From contig JAGWRY010000138.1 in NCBI GenBank assembly GCA_028869495.1, positions 1 through 18,859 of the forward strand: a DNA stretch of 18,859 bases, in the 5' to 3' direction. The notes beneath the pieces are model-generated. The model did no database searches, was not told where the DNA came from, and was given only the letters and a program-made list of their open reading frames with translations. The DNA is from Elusimicrobiota bacterium (GTDB lineage Bacteria > Elusimicrobiota > Elusimicrobia > UBA1565 > UBA9628). Positions 1-7,197 of the stretch are shown here, one piece after another (within the stretch, counting starts at the first letter, position 1; the number at the start of each line of letters is the position of its first letter). The position numbers and the translations under genes are program-made.

Positions 1-2
1 GC

Positions 3-503
3 GCGCGGGAGGCCGCCGCGCTGGGCGGCTCGGCCGCGGCCGCCGGCGACGCGACGCTGGCCAAGGAGGCCGCCGCCGCGCCCTTCGACGGCGGGGCGAT
101 CTCCCCGAACGTCGTCTCGCCCGACGGCCGGAGCGTCGTGCGCTCGGGCGTCCGCCTGAAGAAGCCGACCGACCGTCCGGCCGTGAAGGCCGCCGACATC
201 CCGACGCCGGGCGCCGACCGCGAGCCGCGATCGCGCAAGCTCTCGGGAGACCTGGTCCTGGGCGGGGCGGCCGCCCTCGGCGGCCTGCAGGGCTGGTTCT
301 CGGCGGGACTGGTCGGCGCGGGCGCGGGCGCCTTGCTGGGCCTGGGCGCGGCCTGGCTGTTCCAAAAAAAGGACTACGGCGGCGCCTTCGGGGCGACGGC
401 CGGCGGCATCGTCGGCGCGGCGCTCGGCGGGCCGCTGGGCGGCGTCGTCGGCGCCGTCCTCGGCGGCCTGCTCGGCCACGTCCTCGGCCGGCTGTTCTTG
501 TAG
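3..503 (+). CDS. C-terminal part of a glycine-rich membrane protein
   Basis: The reading frame is open from the first bases of the window to the TAG at 501-503, so the gene begins upstream and only about 166 C-terminal residues are visible. The visible part starts with an Ala/Gly/Glu-rich stretch, then a basic segment, then a long Gly/Ala/Leu-rich hydrophobic tail with recurring GxxxG spacing (for example GGPLGGVVGAVLGGLLG) that ends in LGRLFL. The tail resembles glycine-zipper membrane segments, interrupted once by the charged QKKDYGG. A GTG at 138 could be used as a start, but coding character continues upstream of it. Its stop lies 4 bases from the stop of the convergent gene at 508. The function is not recognised; membrane location is inferred from composition only. 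Confidence 0.6.
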   Translation, partial: AREAAALGGSAAAAGDATLAKEAAAAPFDGGAISPNVVSPDGRSVVRSGVRLKKPTDRPAVKAADIPTPGADREPRSRKLSGDLVLGGAAALGGLQGWFSAGLVGAGAGALLGLGAAWLFQKKDYGGAFGATAGGIVGAALGGPLGGVVGAVLGGLLGHVLGRLFL

Positions 504-507
504 CGGG

Positions 508-861
508 CTAGACCTCGGCCGGCACGCGCTCGAACTGCTCGAGCGCGGCGTGCGCCTCGGCGCCGTAGACGACCGACGGCCCGCCGCCCATCATCACGGC
601 CACGCCGATCGTCTCGACGATCTCCCGGCGATGGGCGCCGGCCTTCAAGGCGTCGTGGACGTGGTAGGCGATGCAGCCGTCGCAGCGCACGGTGATCGCG
701 ATGCCCAGCGCGATCAACTCCTTGGTCTTGGCGTCGAGGGCGCCCTCGACGGTCGCCGACTCGTGCAGGCTCTCGAACGCGCGCATCGGGCCGGGCAGGT
801 CGCGGCCCAGGCCCTCCATCTGCGCGCTCAACTCGCGGTACCTCTGCGGGTAGTCCTTCAT
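508..861 (-). CDS. Carboxymuconolactone decarboxylase / AhpD-like family protein
   Basis: This is a 117-residue protein with the AhpD/CMD signature around residues 60-67: Cys60-x-x-Cys63 followed by His67 in CDGCIAYH, preceded by the helix TKELIALGIAI and followed by GAHRREIVETIGVA. In this family the CxxC/His site supports thiol peroxidase or disulfide-linked activities as well as decarboxylation, so the substrate cannot be named. The start is set at the ATG at 861 because GGAGGGAGGGG lies just upstream. A longer frame to 894 adds 11 residues with no ribosome site. The gene follows the ABC exporter after 46 bases in the same direction, so it may be the last gene of that operon. A 7-bp inverted repeat (898-917) surrounds the preceding stop codon but has no T-tract. 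Confidence 0.88.
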   Translation of the reverse strand: MKDYPQRYRELSAQMEGLGRDLPGPMRAFESLHESATVEGALDAKTKELIALGIAITVRCDGCIAYHVHDALKAGAHRREIVETIGVAVMMGGGPSVVYGAEAHAALEQFERVPAEV

Positions 862-907
862 AACCCCTCCCTCCGTCGGAAGGTCGGGGCGCAACGCGGC
901 GGCCAGT

Positions 908-2710
908 TCAGGCCGCCAGCCAGTCGTCGGGGGCGAGCCGGTAGTCGGCGTAGAGGCGCGCGTAGGCGCCCCCCCTTCCCAGGAGAGAGTCGTGGTCGCC
1001 GCTCTCGACGACCCGGCCGTCCTCGAAGACCAGGATGCGCTCGGCCGAGCGGATCGTGGACAGGCGGTGGGCGACGACCAGGGTCGTGCGCCCCTCCGCG
1101 AGGCGCCGCAGGGCCTCCTGCAGGGTGCGCTCGGTCGCGGCGTCGAGCGAGCTCGTCGCCTCGTCGAGGATCAGCACGCGCGGCTCGGCCAAAAGCGCGC
1201 GCACGTAGCAGACGGCCTGGCGCTGGCCGTGGCTGAGGCGCCCGCCGCGCTCGCCGACCTCGGTCGCGTAGCCCTCGGGGAGAGCGCTGAGGAGCGCGTG
1301 GGCGCCCAGGCGCTCGGCCGCGGCGACGATCTCGCCGTCGCCGGCGTCCGGGCGGCCGAAGCGCAGGTTGTCCATCACGGTGCCGCTGAAGAGAAACCCG
1401 TCCTGCGGGATCACGCCGATGTGGCGGCGCAGGGTCTCGGTCGTCAGGGCGCGCACGTCCTCGCCGTCGAGGCGCACCGCGCCCTCGACGACGTCGTAGA
1501 AGCGGCACAGGAGGCTGACGACGGTGCTCTTGCCCGCGCCGGTGTGGCCGACCAGGGCCGCGGTCTGTCCCGGCTCGACCGCGAAGGACACGCCGTCGAG
1601 CGCCCACGGGGCGTCCGGCCCGTAGCGGAAGCGCACGTCCGCGAATTCCACGCGGCCGGCCGGGGCCTCCAGGCTCTTGGCGTCCGGGGCCTCGACGACG
1701 CTCGGACGCGCGTCGAGCAGCTGGAAGACGCGCTCGGCCGCGGCCTGCGCGGAGAGCAGGTCGTTGTACAGGTCGCCCAGCTCCTCGAGGGGCTGGAACA
1801 CGTACTCGAGGAGCATCAGGAAGGCGACCAGCTCGCCGACCGAGAGGCTCCCGGCCGCGACCATGCGCCCGCCCAGCCACAGCACCAGCGCGCCGCTGAC
1901 GCCGTAGTGGAGGTTGACGACCGGCTGGTAGGCGGCCCAGACGGAGACCGCCTTGACGCCCGAGTCCTTGTAGGCGGCGATCAGGCCCTCGCCCTTCCTC
2001 ACGCTGTCGGCCTCGCGGCCGGAGGCCTGGATCACGCGCATGCCGTTGATCGCCTCGGCGTAGTGCGCGGTCAGGCGCGACAGGTCCGCCCGCGCGCGAC
2101 GGTAGGCGCGCAGGCCCAGGCGCCGGAAGGCCTCCGACGAGAAGAGGAGGCTGGGCACGCAGGCGACGACGACCAAGGTCAGGCGCCCGTCGTAGCGCGC
2201 CATCGCGGCGATCGCCAGCGTCAGCACCAAGGACGCCGACAGCAAGGTCACCGGGCCCCAGATCACCGAGCGCTCGAGCGCGTCCACGTCGCGGTCCACG
2301 CGCGCGATCACCCGGCCCTGCTGGGTCCGGTCGAAGAAGTTCATGCACAGGCCCTGCACGTGGTCGAAGACGGCGCGGCGCAGGTCGGCCAGGACCTTCT
2401 GGCCCGAGCGGGTCAAGAGCCTCAGCTCGAAGCCGACGAGCGCGGCGCGCCCCAGGGCGTTGACCGCGTAGGCGGCGCAGACCAGGGCCAGGAAGCCGAA
2501 GCGCGCCTTCATCAGGCCGCGGTCGATGCCGAGCTGGACGAGCCAGGGGCCCGCCAGGTAGGACAGGCACCAGACGACCTCCAGGGCCAAGGCGAGGACG
2601 ACCGGCCCCTTGTAGGGGGCCAGGAACGCGCCCAGGCGCTTGAGCGCGGCGGCGTTGGGCCGCGCGCGCGCCAGCTCCTCTTCGAGCATCCAGTCCTTGT
2701 TTCCGCTCAT
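908..2710 (-). CDS. ABC exporter half-transporter, catalytic subunit (canonical Walker B and H-loop)
   Basis: This 600-residue protein has an N-terminal six-helix exporter domain (about residues 25-320) and a C-terminal nucleotide-binding domain. Walker A is GHTGAGKST near residue 390, Walker B is VLILDEATSSLD with catalytic Glu near 517, and the switch His is near 548 in VVAHRLST. The signature is LSHGQ, with His near 494 instead of the usual Gly. The ATG at 2710 overlaps the TGA of the upstream partner as ATGA, which implies translational coupling. The frame stays open far upstream of this start, but that part is antisense-like shadow. Together with the 2707-4503 product it forms a heterodimeric exporter of the TM287/288, BmrCD or LmrCD kind, usually multidrug or lipid exporters. 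The substrate is not visible. Confidence 0.93.
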   Translation of the reverse strand: MSGNKDWMLEEELARARPNAAALKRLGAFLAPYKGPVVLALALEVVWCLSYLAGPWLVQLGIDRGLMKARFGFLALVCAAYAVNALGRAALVGFELRLLTRSGQKVLADLRRAVFDHVQGLCMNFFDRTQQGRVIARVDRDVDALERSVIWGPVTLLSASLVLTLAIAAMARYDGRLTLVVVACVPSLLFSSEAFRRLGLRAYRRARADLSRLTAHYAEAINGMRVIQASGREADSVRKGEGLIAAYKDSGVKAVSVWAAYQPVVNLHYGVSGALVLWLGGRMVAAGSLSVGELVAFLMLLEYVFQPLEELGDLYNDLLSAQAAAERVFQLLDARPSVVEAPDAKSLEAPAGRVEFADVRFRYGPDAPWALDGVSFAVEPGQTAALVGHTGAGKSTVVSLLCRFYDVVEGAVRLDGEDVRALTTETLRRHIGVIPQDGFLFSGTVMDNLRFGRPDAGDGEIVAAAERLGAHALLSALPEGYATEVGERGGRLSHGQRQAVCYVRALLAEPRVLILDEATSSLDAATERTLQEALRRLAEGRTTLVVAHRLSTIRSAERILVFEDGRVVESGDHDSLLGRGGAYARLYADYRLAPDDWLAA

Positions 2711-4503
2711 GGCCGCGCGGGAAGAGTCCCCGCCTCCAGGGCCTGGCCCGCGAACAGCTCGCGGTACAGGCCGCACCGCTCCAGCAGCTCGGCGTGCGTC
2801 CCGGAATCCGCGACGCGCCCGCCGTCCAGCACGATCACGCGGTCGGCCAGCAGGACGCCGGACAGGCGCTGCGTGATGATCAAGGTCGTGCGCCCCCGCG
2901 AGACGCCGGCCAGCGCCCGCACCAGGTCGCGCTCGGTGCGCGCGTCGACGCTGGCCGTCGCGTCGTCGAGGACCAGGAGGCGCGGGCCCGCCAGCACGGC
3001 GCGCGCCAGGGCCGCGCGCTGGCGCTGGCCGCCGCTGAGCGTGATCCCCCGCTCGCCGACGACGGTCTCCAGGCCCTCGGGCAGGGCCGAGACGACGTGG
3101 GCCAGCTGGGCCGCCGACACGGCGGCGCGCACCTCGTCCTCGGACGCGCCGGGCCGGGCGTAGGCGACGTTGTCGCGCAGGGTCGCCGAGAAGAGGAAGC
3201 TCTCCTGGAAGACGCAGGCGACCGCCGCGCGCAGGTCGGCGAGCGAGAACTCGCGCAGGTCGACGCCGTCGAGCAGGATGCGCCCCGCCTGGGGGTCGAA
3301 GAAGCGCACGAGGAGCGCCGCCAGCGTGGACTTGCCGCTGCCGGTCGCGCCGACCAAGGCGACGCGCTGTCCCGCCGGGACCTCGAAAGACAGCTCCGAC
3401 AGCAGGCGCGGCCCGCCGGGATAGCCGAAGGCCACGTTTTCGAAGCGCAGGGCGCCTCTTCCGCCCTCGGGGAGGGAGCGCGGGCGCGCGGGCTCGGCCA
3501 CGCGGCTGTCCCGGTCGAGCAGTTCGAAGAGGCGTCCGGCGCTGACCTCGGCCTCCTGGGCGATGGAGACCAGGCGCACGATGCCGTTGCTCTCGCCGTA
3601 GATCTTCGAGGCGTAGAAGAGGCACGCGACGACGACGCCGGCCTCCAAGCCCCCGTGGACGACCTCCCAGCCGCCGATGAACAGGACGGCCGGCACCGCC
3701 AGTCCCATCAGGGACTGGGCCAGGGGCAGGCGCGCGCTCCACAGGTCCGAGGCGGCGATGGCTCCGCTCAGGTACTCGCCGACGCGGCGGCCGAAGCGCG
3801 CGCGCTGGTAGTCCTCGCGCCCGAAGGCCTTGACCACGCGCACGCCCTCGATGCCCTCCTTGATGTCGAGCGACACGCCGTCGTAGAGGTCGTCGGCGTT
3901 GCGGTTGAGGACCTTCAGTCGCCCGGCCGTGGCCAAAGTCAGCCCGATGGACGCGGCGAAGCACAGCAGGGTCGCGCCGGCCAGGGCCGGGCTCTTGACC
4001 AGCATGATGGCCATGGCCCCCCCGGCGACCAGCGCGACGCGCAGGAGGGTCATCGCGACCTGCCCGAAGAACGGGCGAATCTTCTGGATGTCGCGCGAGA
4101 CGCGGGCCAGCACGGCGCCGGAATCCAGATCGCCGAGGGAGCCCGGCGAGAGGCGGTGCAAAGTCTCGAGGGCGCGCTCGCTGAGGTCGGCCGACAGCTC
4201 CTGGACGAGCTTGCCGCGCAGGTAGCCGTGCGCCCAGCGCAGGGCGCTGGAGCCGAGAGCGACGGCCAGGAAGAGCTCCGCGTAGCCGGCGGCCAGGCGC
4301 GCGAAGTCCGCGCCGCGCCCGGCGGCGGTCAGGGCGTCCACCGCGCGGCCCAGCACCAAAGGCGCGGCCAGCGCGAAGGCCAGCTCGCCCAAAAGCGCGG
4401 CCGTCGCCGCCGCGGTCAGCGCGCGGCGGCGGGCGAACAGGCCCAGCAGGCGGCCGTAGGCCTTGGGTCTGCGTCTCTCGTTCTCGATCTCGATGTCGGT
4501 CAT
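2707..4503 (-). CDS. ABC exporter half-transporter, degenerate-site subunit
   Basis: This 598-residue protein has an exporter transmembrane domain (about residues 20-310) followed by an ABC ATPase domain. Walker A is GATGSGKST near residue 388 and the signature is a canonical LSGGQ near 487. Walker B reads LLVLDDATASVD, so the catalytic Glu is replaced by Asp (near residue 514), and the H-loop His is replaced by Gln (near 545, in LIITQRLSG). These two changes are the known marks of the non-hydrolysing half of heterodimeric exporters. They match the degenerate signature in the partner encoded immediately downstream (ATGA overlap). There is no strong ribosome site before the ATG at 4503. Transcription must pass the leader and hairpin at 4532-4575, because only 28 bases separate that hairpin from the start codon. 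Confidence 0.93.
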   Translation of the reverse strand: MTDIEIENERRRPKAYGRLLGLFARRRALTAAATAALLGELAFALAAPLVLGRAVDALTAAGRGADFARLAAGYAELFLAVALGSSALRWAHGYLRGKLVQELSADLSERALETLHRLSPGSLGDLDSGAVLARVSRDIQKIRPFFGQVAMTLLRVALVAGGAMAIMLVKSPALAGATLLCFAASIGLTLATAGRLKVLNRNADDLYDGVSLDIKEGIEGVRVVKAFGREDYQRARFGRRVGEYLSGAIAASDLWSARLPLAQSLMGLAVPAVLFIGGWEVVHGGLEAGVVVACLFYASKIYGESNGIVRLVSIAQEAEVSAGRLFELLDRDSRVAEPARPRSLPEGGRGALRFENVAFGYPGGPRLLSELSFEVPAGQRVALVGATGSGKSTLAALLVRFFDPQAGRILLDGVDLREFSLADLRAAVACVFQESFLFSATLRDNVAYARPGASEDEVRAAVSAAQLAHVVSALPEGLETVVGERGITLSGGQRQRAALARAVLAGPRLLVLDDATASVDARTERDLVRALAGVSRGRTTLIITQRLSGVLLADRVIVLDGGRVADSGTHAELLERCGLYRELFAGQALEAGTLPARP

Positions 4504-4531
4504 GTCGGCTTCACGTCGGTCCGTCCCAAAA

Positions 4532-4575
4532 AGAAGACTCCCGCCGGATCGTCGTCCGGCGGGAGTCTTCTCCCG
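4532..4575 (-). terminator. Intrinsic terminator hairpin in the ABC leader, with an overlapping alternative hairpin
   Basis: A perfect 17-bp inverted repeat spans 4532-4548 and 4555-4571, with a 6-base loop. Read on the minus strand it is followed by TTTTTGGG, the form of a Rho-independent terminator. It lies between the promoter at 4728-4756 and the exporter start at 4503. A second hairpin, CGGGAG with its complement and a 4-base loop (4560-4575), uses the promoter-proximal arm of the same stem, so the two structures exclude each other. This is the layout of a transcription attenuator. It could instead simply terminate readthrough from the reductase gene at 4753, but no promoter fits between the hairpin and the exporter gene. 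Confidence 0.75.
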
Positions 4576-4673
4576 GGTTCGAGCGATCCTGAAAAATCAG
4601 CGCGTCTGCGGCCCCCATGAATGCGCGCGCGCGGCGAAAGCCGCGGGCGAAATGCGATCCGCCGCAACGCGAT

Positions 4674-4700
4674 TCAACGGCACGTGAGTTCGATCTCCAT
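4674..4700 (-). CDS. Putative 8-residue leader peptide MEIELTCR
   Basis: An ATG at 4700 opens an eight-codon frame ending in TGA at 4674-4676. GGAG lies 7 bases upstream of the ATG, and the predicted transcription start is about 20 bases upstream. Its place between a strong promoter and a terminator-like hairpin suggests a regulatory leader peptide whose translation could influence hairpin choice, as known for bmrB ahead of the bmrCD exporter. A frame this short can arise by chance, so the promoter, ribosome site and hairpin context carry the argument. Confidence 0.45.
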   Translation of the reverse strand: MEIELTCR

Positions 4701-4727
4701 GGGAGTTCTCCGACTTAAGGCCCCGGC

Positions 4728-4756
4728 AGTATACCGGAGCCGCCGATTATTTTCAA
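4728..4756 (-). promoter_or_regulatory. Sigma-70-type promoter of the ABC exporter operon
   Basis: On the minus strand, TTGAAA (4756-4751) and TATACT (4733-4728) are separated by exactly 17 bases. The -35 box overlaps the stop codon of the reductase gene (4753-4755). The predicted start near 4721 gives a leader of about 217 nt before the exporter ATG at 4503. This is one of the best promoter matches in the window. Confidence 0.75.
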
Positions 4757-5343
4757 GGGGCCGGGTCCGCGCGCAGGCGGGCGACCGTCTCGACCAGGCG
4801 CTTCGCCGTCGCGGCGACGGCCTGCGCGCGGCGCGGGTCCTTGAAGGACCCGTCGTCGGCGAAGGCCTCGTGCGCGGCCGCGACGGCGACCTGCGCGGGG
4901 ATCACCAGCACGCCGACGTTCTCGAGCACGGCGCGCGCGACGGCCAGCGCGCGGATGCCGCCCAGCGCCCCGGGCGAGGCGCTGAGGAGCGCCGCGGTCT
5001 TGCCGGCGAAGGCCGCCAGGGGCTTCTCGCCGGGCTCCGGGCGCGAGGCCCAGTCGATCGCGTTCTTGAGCGGCCCCGGGATCGAGCCGTTGTACTCCGG
5101 CGTGGACAGGAGCAGGCCGTCGTGCGCCTTCAGCGCGGCCTTCAGGCGCCGCGCGCCGTCGGGCAGTCCCTCGCGCTCCTCGAGGTCGCCGTCGTAGACC
5201 GGCAGCGGGTAGTCGGCGAGGTCGATCAGTTCGACCTCGCCGCCCGCCGCGCGGGCCGCCGCGGCGGCGGCCGCGGCGGCCTTCTTGTTGAGCGAGCCCT
5301 TGCGCAGGCTCCCGGCGAAGGCCAGGATCTTGGGCTTCGTCAC
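4753..5343 (-). CDS. NAD(P)H-dependent FMN reductase (flavodoxin-like fold)
   Basis: This 196-residue protein carries the phosphate-binding loop GSLRKGSLN at residues 11-19, the flavin-contacting segment PEYNGSIPG at 82-90 and SASPGALGG at 121-129, typical of the NADPH-dependent FMN reductase / ChrR quinone reductase family. Such enzymes are cytoplasmic flavoproteins that reduce FMN, quinones, azo compounds or chromate; the substrate is not decided here. The start is a GTG at 5343 that overlaps the stop of the upstream gene as GTGA, so translation is probably coupled. An unusually pure polyalanine run lies at residues 22-30, probably within the first helix. It is the last gene of the ECF sigma operon, and the promoter of the ABC exporter overlaps its end. 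Confidence 0.9.
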   Translation of the reverse strand: MTKPKILAFAGSLRKGSLNKKAAAAAAAAARAAGGEVELIDLADYPLPVYDGDLEEREGLPDGARRLKAALKAHDGLLLSTPEYNGSIPGPLKNAIDWASRPEPGEKPLAAFAGKTAALLSASPGALGGIRALAVARAVLENVGVLVIPAQVAVAAAHEAFADDGSFKDPRRAQAVAATAKRLVETVARLRADPAP

Positions 5344-5807
5344 TGGAAGAGCTTCCGGAACGAGGCGATCTCCATCGGGTGCATCTCGACGTCCTTCGGG
5401 CTGCGGCGCGTGACGTGCACGGTGCCCTGGGCCAGGCTCAGCGCGGCGTACTGCGCCTCGTTGGGGTTGACCAGCATCTCGATGACGCCGGTGCCCGAGA
5501 TGTCCTTCGGCCGCACGACGTCGCTGAGCAGGACGTTCTGCAGGATGGTCGCCGCGACCTTCTGCTTGGTGTCGTCCTTCAGGACGGCCTCGAAGGTGAC
5601 GATCACGTCCACGCGGTCGCCCTTGTGGAGGAAGACGGTCTGCGTCCCGGGCAGGGGAAGCGCCATTTTCCGGTAGCCGACCCAGTCGTCCAGCAGGCTC
5701 TGCGCCCGCGGCGCCTTCTCCGTCTTCGTCGGCGCCTTGGACGCGCCCCAGGCCGCCCCCGCCGTCAGCGCCGCCAGAACCAACGCCGCCGTCATCTTCC
5801 TGTTCAT
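5340..5807 (-). CDS. Exported RcpC/CpaB-like domain protein
   Basis: This 155-residue protein has a signal peptide (MNRK, then a hydrophobic stretch to about residue 21, with a plausible cleavage near AWG-AS). The mature part, about residues 45-142, resembles the C-terminal domain of Flp pilus assembly proteins RcpC/CpaB. It has a phrase on managing the barrier (TVFLHKGDRVDVIVTFEA), a middle segment KVAATILQNVLLSDV and the closing NPNEAQYAALSLAQGTVHV. It lacks the N-terminal SAF domain of full CpaB, so it is a single-domain relative. AAGGAGG precedes the ATG at 5807 by a normal distance. It sits between the anti-sigma-like gene (31-base gap) and the FMN reductase (GTGA overlap). The domain match is recognition by eye. 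The role is unknown, presumably in the periplasm. Confidence 0.75.
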   Translation of the reverse strand: MNRKMTAALVLAALTAGAAWGASKAPTKTEKAPRAQSLLDDWVGYRKMALPLPGTQTVFLHKGDRVDVIVTFEAVLKDDTKQKVAATILQNVLLSDVVRPKDISGTGVIEMLVNPNEAQYAALSLAQGTVHVTRRSPKDVEMHPMEIASFRKLFQ

Positions 5808-5838
5808 GCTCGCCTCCTTGAGACTTTCGCCGCGCCGC

Positions 5839-6255
5839 TCACAGAGAGGACCGCCTCTCGAAGAGCTCGTCCGGCGTGATCCGCCGCGTCGTCAAAGCGT
5901 ATGCGCCGCCCTCCAGCCGCCAGGAGATCGTCCTTCCCGTCTCGGTCGTCGTCTCGACGCCCGCCGCGACCGCGAAGAGCGGCTGGGGCCGCGCGGCCGC
6001 CGCCGCCGGGAAGCCCCCGGGCAGGACCGGCAGGCCGTGGCTCCCGCGCGGATAGGCGGGCGCGGGCGGAGCGCCTCCCTTGAGTAGGAGCAGGAGGACC
6101 AGCGCCGCCAGCGCGAAGGCCGGCGCGAGGATCCAGGCCTGCGGCAGGGCCGCGCGCGCCAGCAGGCGCGCCCTCAGCGGACCGCGCAGGCGCGTCTGCG
6201 CGCTGAAGTCCAGCGCCGCCAGCCGGCGCTCGAAGTCTTCGAGTTCGCCGCTCAT
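5839..6255 (-). CDS. Single-pass membrane protein, probable anti-sigma factor
   Basis: This 138-residue protein has a charged N-terminal segment of about 38 residues, one strongly hydrophobic helix at residues 40-58 (ending LLLLLKGG) and a Pro/Ala-rich extracytoplasmic part ending in a small domain (about residues 93-135). Its ATG at 6255 overlaps the TGA of the ECF sigma gene (ATGA). That position directly behind an ECF factor, plus the cytoplasmic head and single-helix topology, is the usual arrangement of an anti-sigma factor. No zinc-binding HxxxCxxC motif of the ZAS class is present, so the assignment rests on position and topology. Confidence 0.6.
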   Translation of the reverse strand: MSGELEDFERRLAALDFSAQTRLRGPLRARLLARAALPQAWILAPAFALAALVLLLLLKGGAPPAPAYPRGSHGLPVLPGGFPAAAAARPQPLFAVAAGVETTTETGRTISWRLEGGAYALTTRRITPDELFERRSSL

Positions 6256-6764
6256 CGCCCCATCTCCATCGCCGTCTTCAGCTTCTTGGCCGCGCGGAAG
6301 GCGATCACGCCGACGTTGTCGGCGGAAAGCTCCAGGTGCGCGGCGATCGCCTCGTGCTTCATGCCCGCCCCGAACTTGAGCGCCAGGACCTCGCGCTCCC
6401 TCTCGTCCAGGACGCCCAGGGCCGCGGCGAGAGCCCGCAGGTCCTCGTCCTTCTCCAGGATCTCGTCGGCGCGGGGAGCGTCCTCGGCCCGCTCGCCGGC
6501 CGCCTCGAGGGGCAGGCCGGCGCGTCCGGCCGCGCGGAAGTGGTCGGCGACGCCGCGGCGCGCGATCGCGAAGAGCCAGGCGTCGGCCGGCGCGCGGCGG
6601 GGGTCGTAGCCGTCCCAGGCGTCCAGCGCCGACTCGAAGACGCGCGAGACGACGTCCTCGGCCGCCGCGGTCCCGGGGACCCGCCAGCGCACGTAATTGT
6701 AGACGCGCGAGAAGTGCCGGTCATAGACCTCGGCGAAGTCCGGCTTTCGGTCGGCGTCTGTCAT
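6252..6764 (-). CDS. ECF-type RNA polymerase sigma factor
   Basis: This 170-residue protein shows sigma region 2 (about residues 8-75: HFSRVYNYVRWRV, the acidic AAEDVVSRVFE, then AWLFAIARRGVADHFR) and region 4 (about residues 110-165: LDEREREVLALKFGAGM followed by the helix-turn-helix HEAIAAHLELSADNVGV). There is no region 1 or 3, as expected for the extracytoplasmic function class. The start is placed at the ATG at 6764 rather than 6800. A candidate ECF promoter at 6806-6833 would begin transcription at about 6800 or later, and neither start has a clear ribosome site. It heads an operon with a likely anti-sigma partner, a secreted RcpC-like protein and a flavin reductase. Confidence 0.92.
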   Translation of the reverse strand: MTDADRKPDFAEVYDRHFSRVYNYVRWRVPGTAAAEDVVSRVFESALDAWDGYDPRRAPADAWLFAIARRGVADHFRAAGRAGLPLEAAGERAEDAPRADEILEKDEDLRALAAALGVLDEREREVLALKFGAGMKHEAIAAHLELSADNVGVIAFRAAKKLKTAMEMGR

Positions 6765-6805
6765 GGTCGGCGCGGGCCGCAAGCCGTCCTTCGCCCTCAT
6801 CAGTC

Positions 6806-6833
6806 ATTACGGGGCGGGGCCGCTTTCATTACA
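6806..6833 (-). promoter_or_regulatory. Candidate autoregulated ECF promoter
   Basis: On the minus strand, TGTAAT (6833-6828) and CGTAAT (6811-6806) are separated by 16 bases, directly upstream of the ECF sigma gene. ECF factors commonly recognise a TGTAA-type -35 and a CGT-type -10 with 16-17 base spacing and usually activate their own operon. The near-identity of the two boxes (both followed by GA) also makes a direct repeat. This is inference from form and place. Confidence 0.45.
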
Positions 6834-6897
6834 CGCCTCGAGACCGCGCGGCCTGTTTAAACCACTTTTAGGGGATGGGGCGGAAGGCGCGGTCCGT

Positions 6898-7197
6898 TTA
6901 GGACGCCACGATGCGCATCTGCAGGCGTCCCTTCAGCGCGCGCGCGATGCGGTCCAGCGTCTCGACCGTCACGTTCTGCGCGCCCTGCTCGATGCGCGAG
7001 ATCGTCTGCTGCTTCGTCTTGAGCGCCCGCGCGAGCTGTCCCTGCGTCATCCGCGCCGCCTCGCGCGCTTTCGCGACTTCGAGCGCCACGCGCAACTCCA
7101 CGTCGGCCTCGGCGTAGAGGCGCCGGAACTCCGCGTCTTTCATCTCACCCGCGAGATACTTCTTGAGCGTCGTCCCCCGCCTCCCGCGTCTCTTCAT
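6898..7197 (-). CDS. higA: HigA-type helix-turn-helix antitoxin
   Basis: This 99-residue XRE-family protein has a helix-turn-helix at about residues 48-88 (MTQGQLARALKTKQQTISRI, then EQGAQNVTVETLDRIARAL), the classic lambda-Cro-like form. The ATG at 7197 overlaps the stop of the upstream toxin gene (ATGA). The toxin-first order is the usual order of higBA pairs. In the family, HigA neutralises the HigB endoribonuclease and represses the shared promoter; here the likely operator is the set of repeats at 7562-7590. An open frame continues upstream to 7629 but is a shadow of the toxin gene. Confidence 0.88.
   Translation of the reverse strand: MKRRGRRGTTLKKYLAGEMKDAEFRRLYAEADVELRVALEVAKAREAARMTQGQLARALKTKQQTISRIEQGAQNVTVETLDRIARALKGRLQMRIVAS

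Noticed and set aside
858..4620. Very long open frames opposite or offset to the ABC genes (up to 723 residues on the plus strand, and a 1018-residue extension of the second ABC frame)
   Set aside because: Their products are repetitive Arg/Gly/Ala/Asp-rich sequences without domains. They are expected when GC-rich codons with few stops are read in other frames.
6765..6800. Upstream ATG of the ECF sigma gene at 6800
   Set aside because: No ribosome site is present, and it would lie at or before the predicted transcription start. The extra 12 residues are not sigma-like.
6855..6862. GTTTAAAC palindrome in the gap between the ECF promoter and higA
   Set aside because: It is a lone 8-bp palindrome with no partner elsewhere in the window; the 6834-6897 gap shows nothing else.
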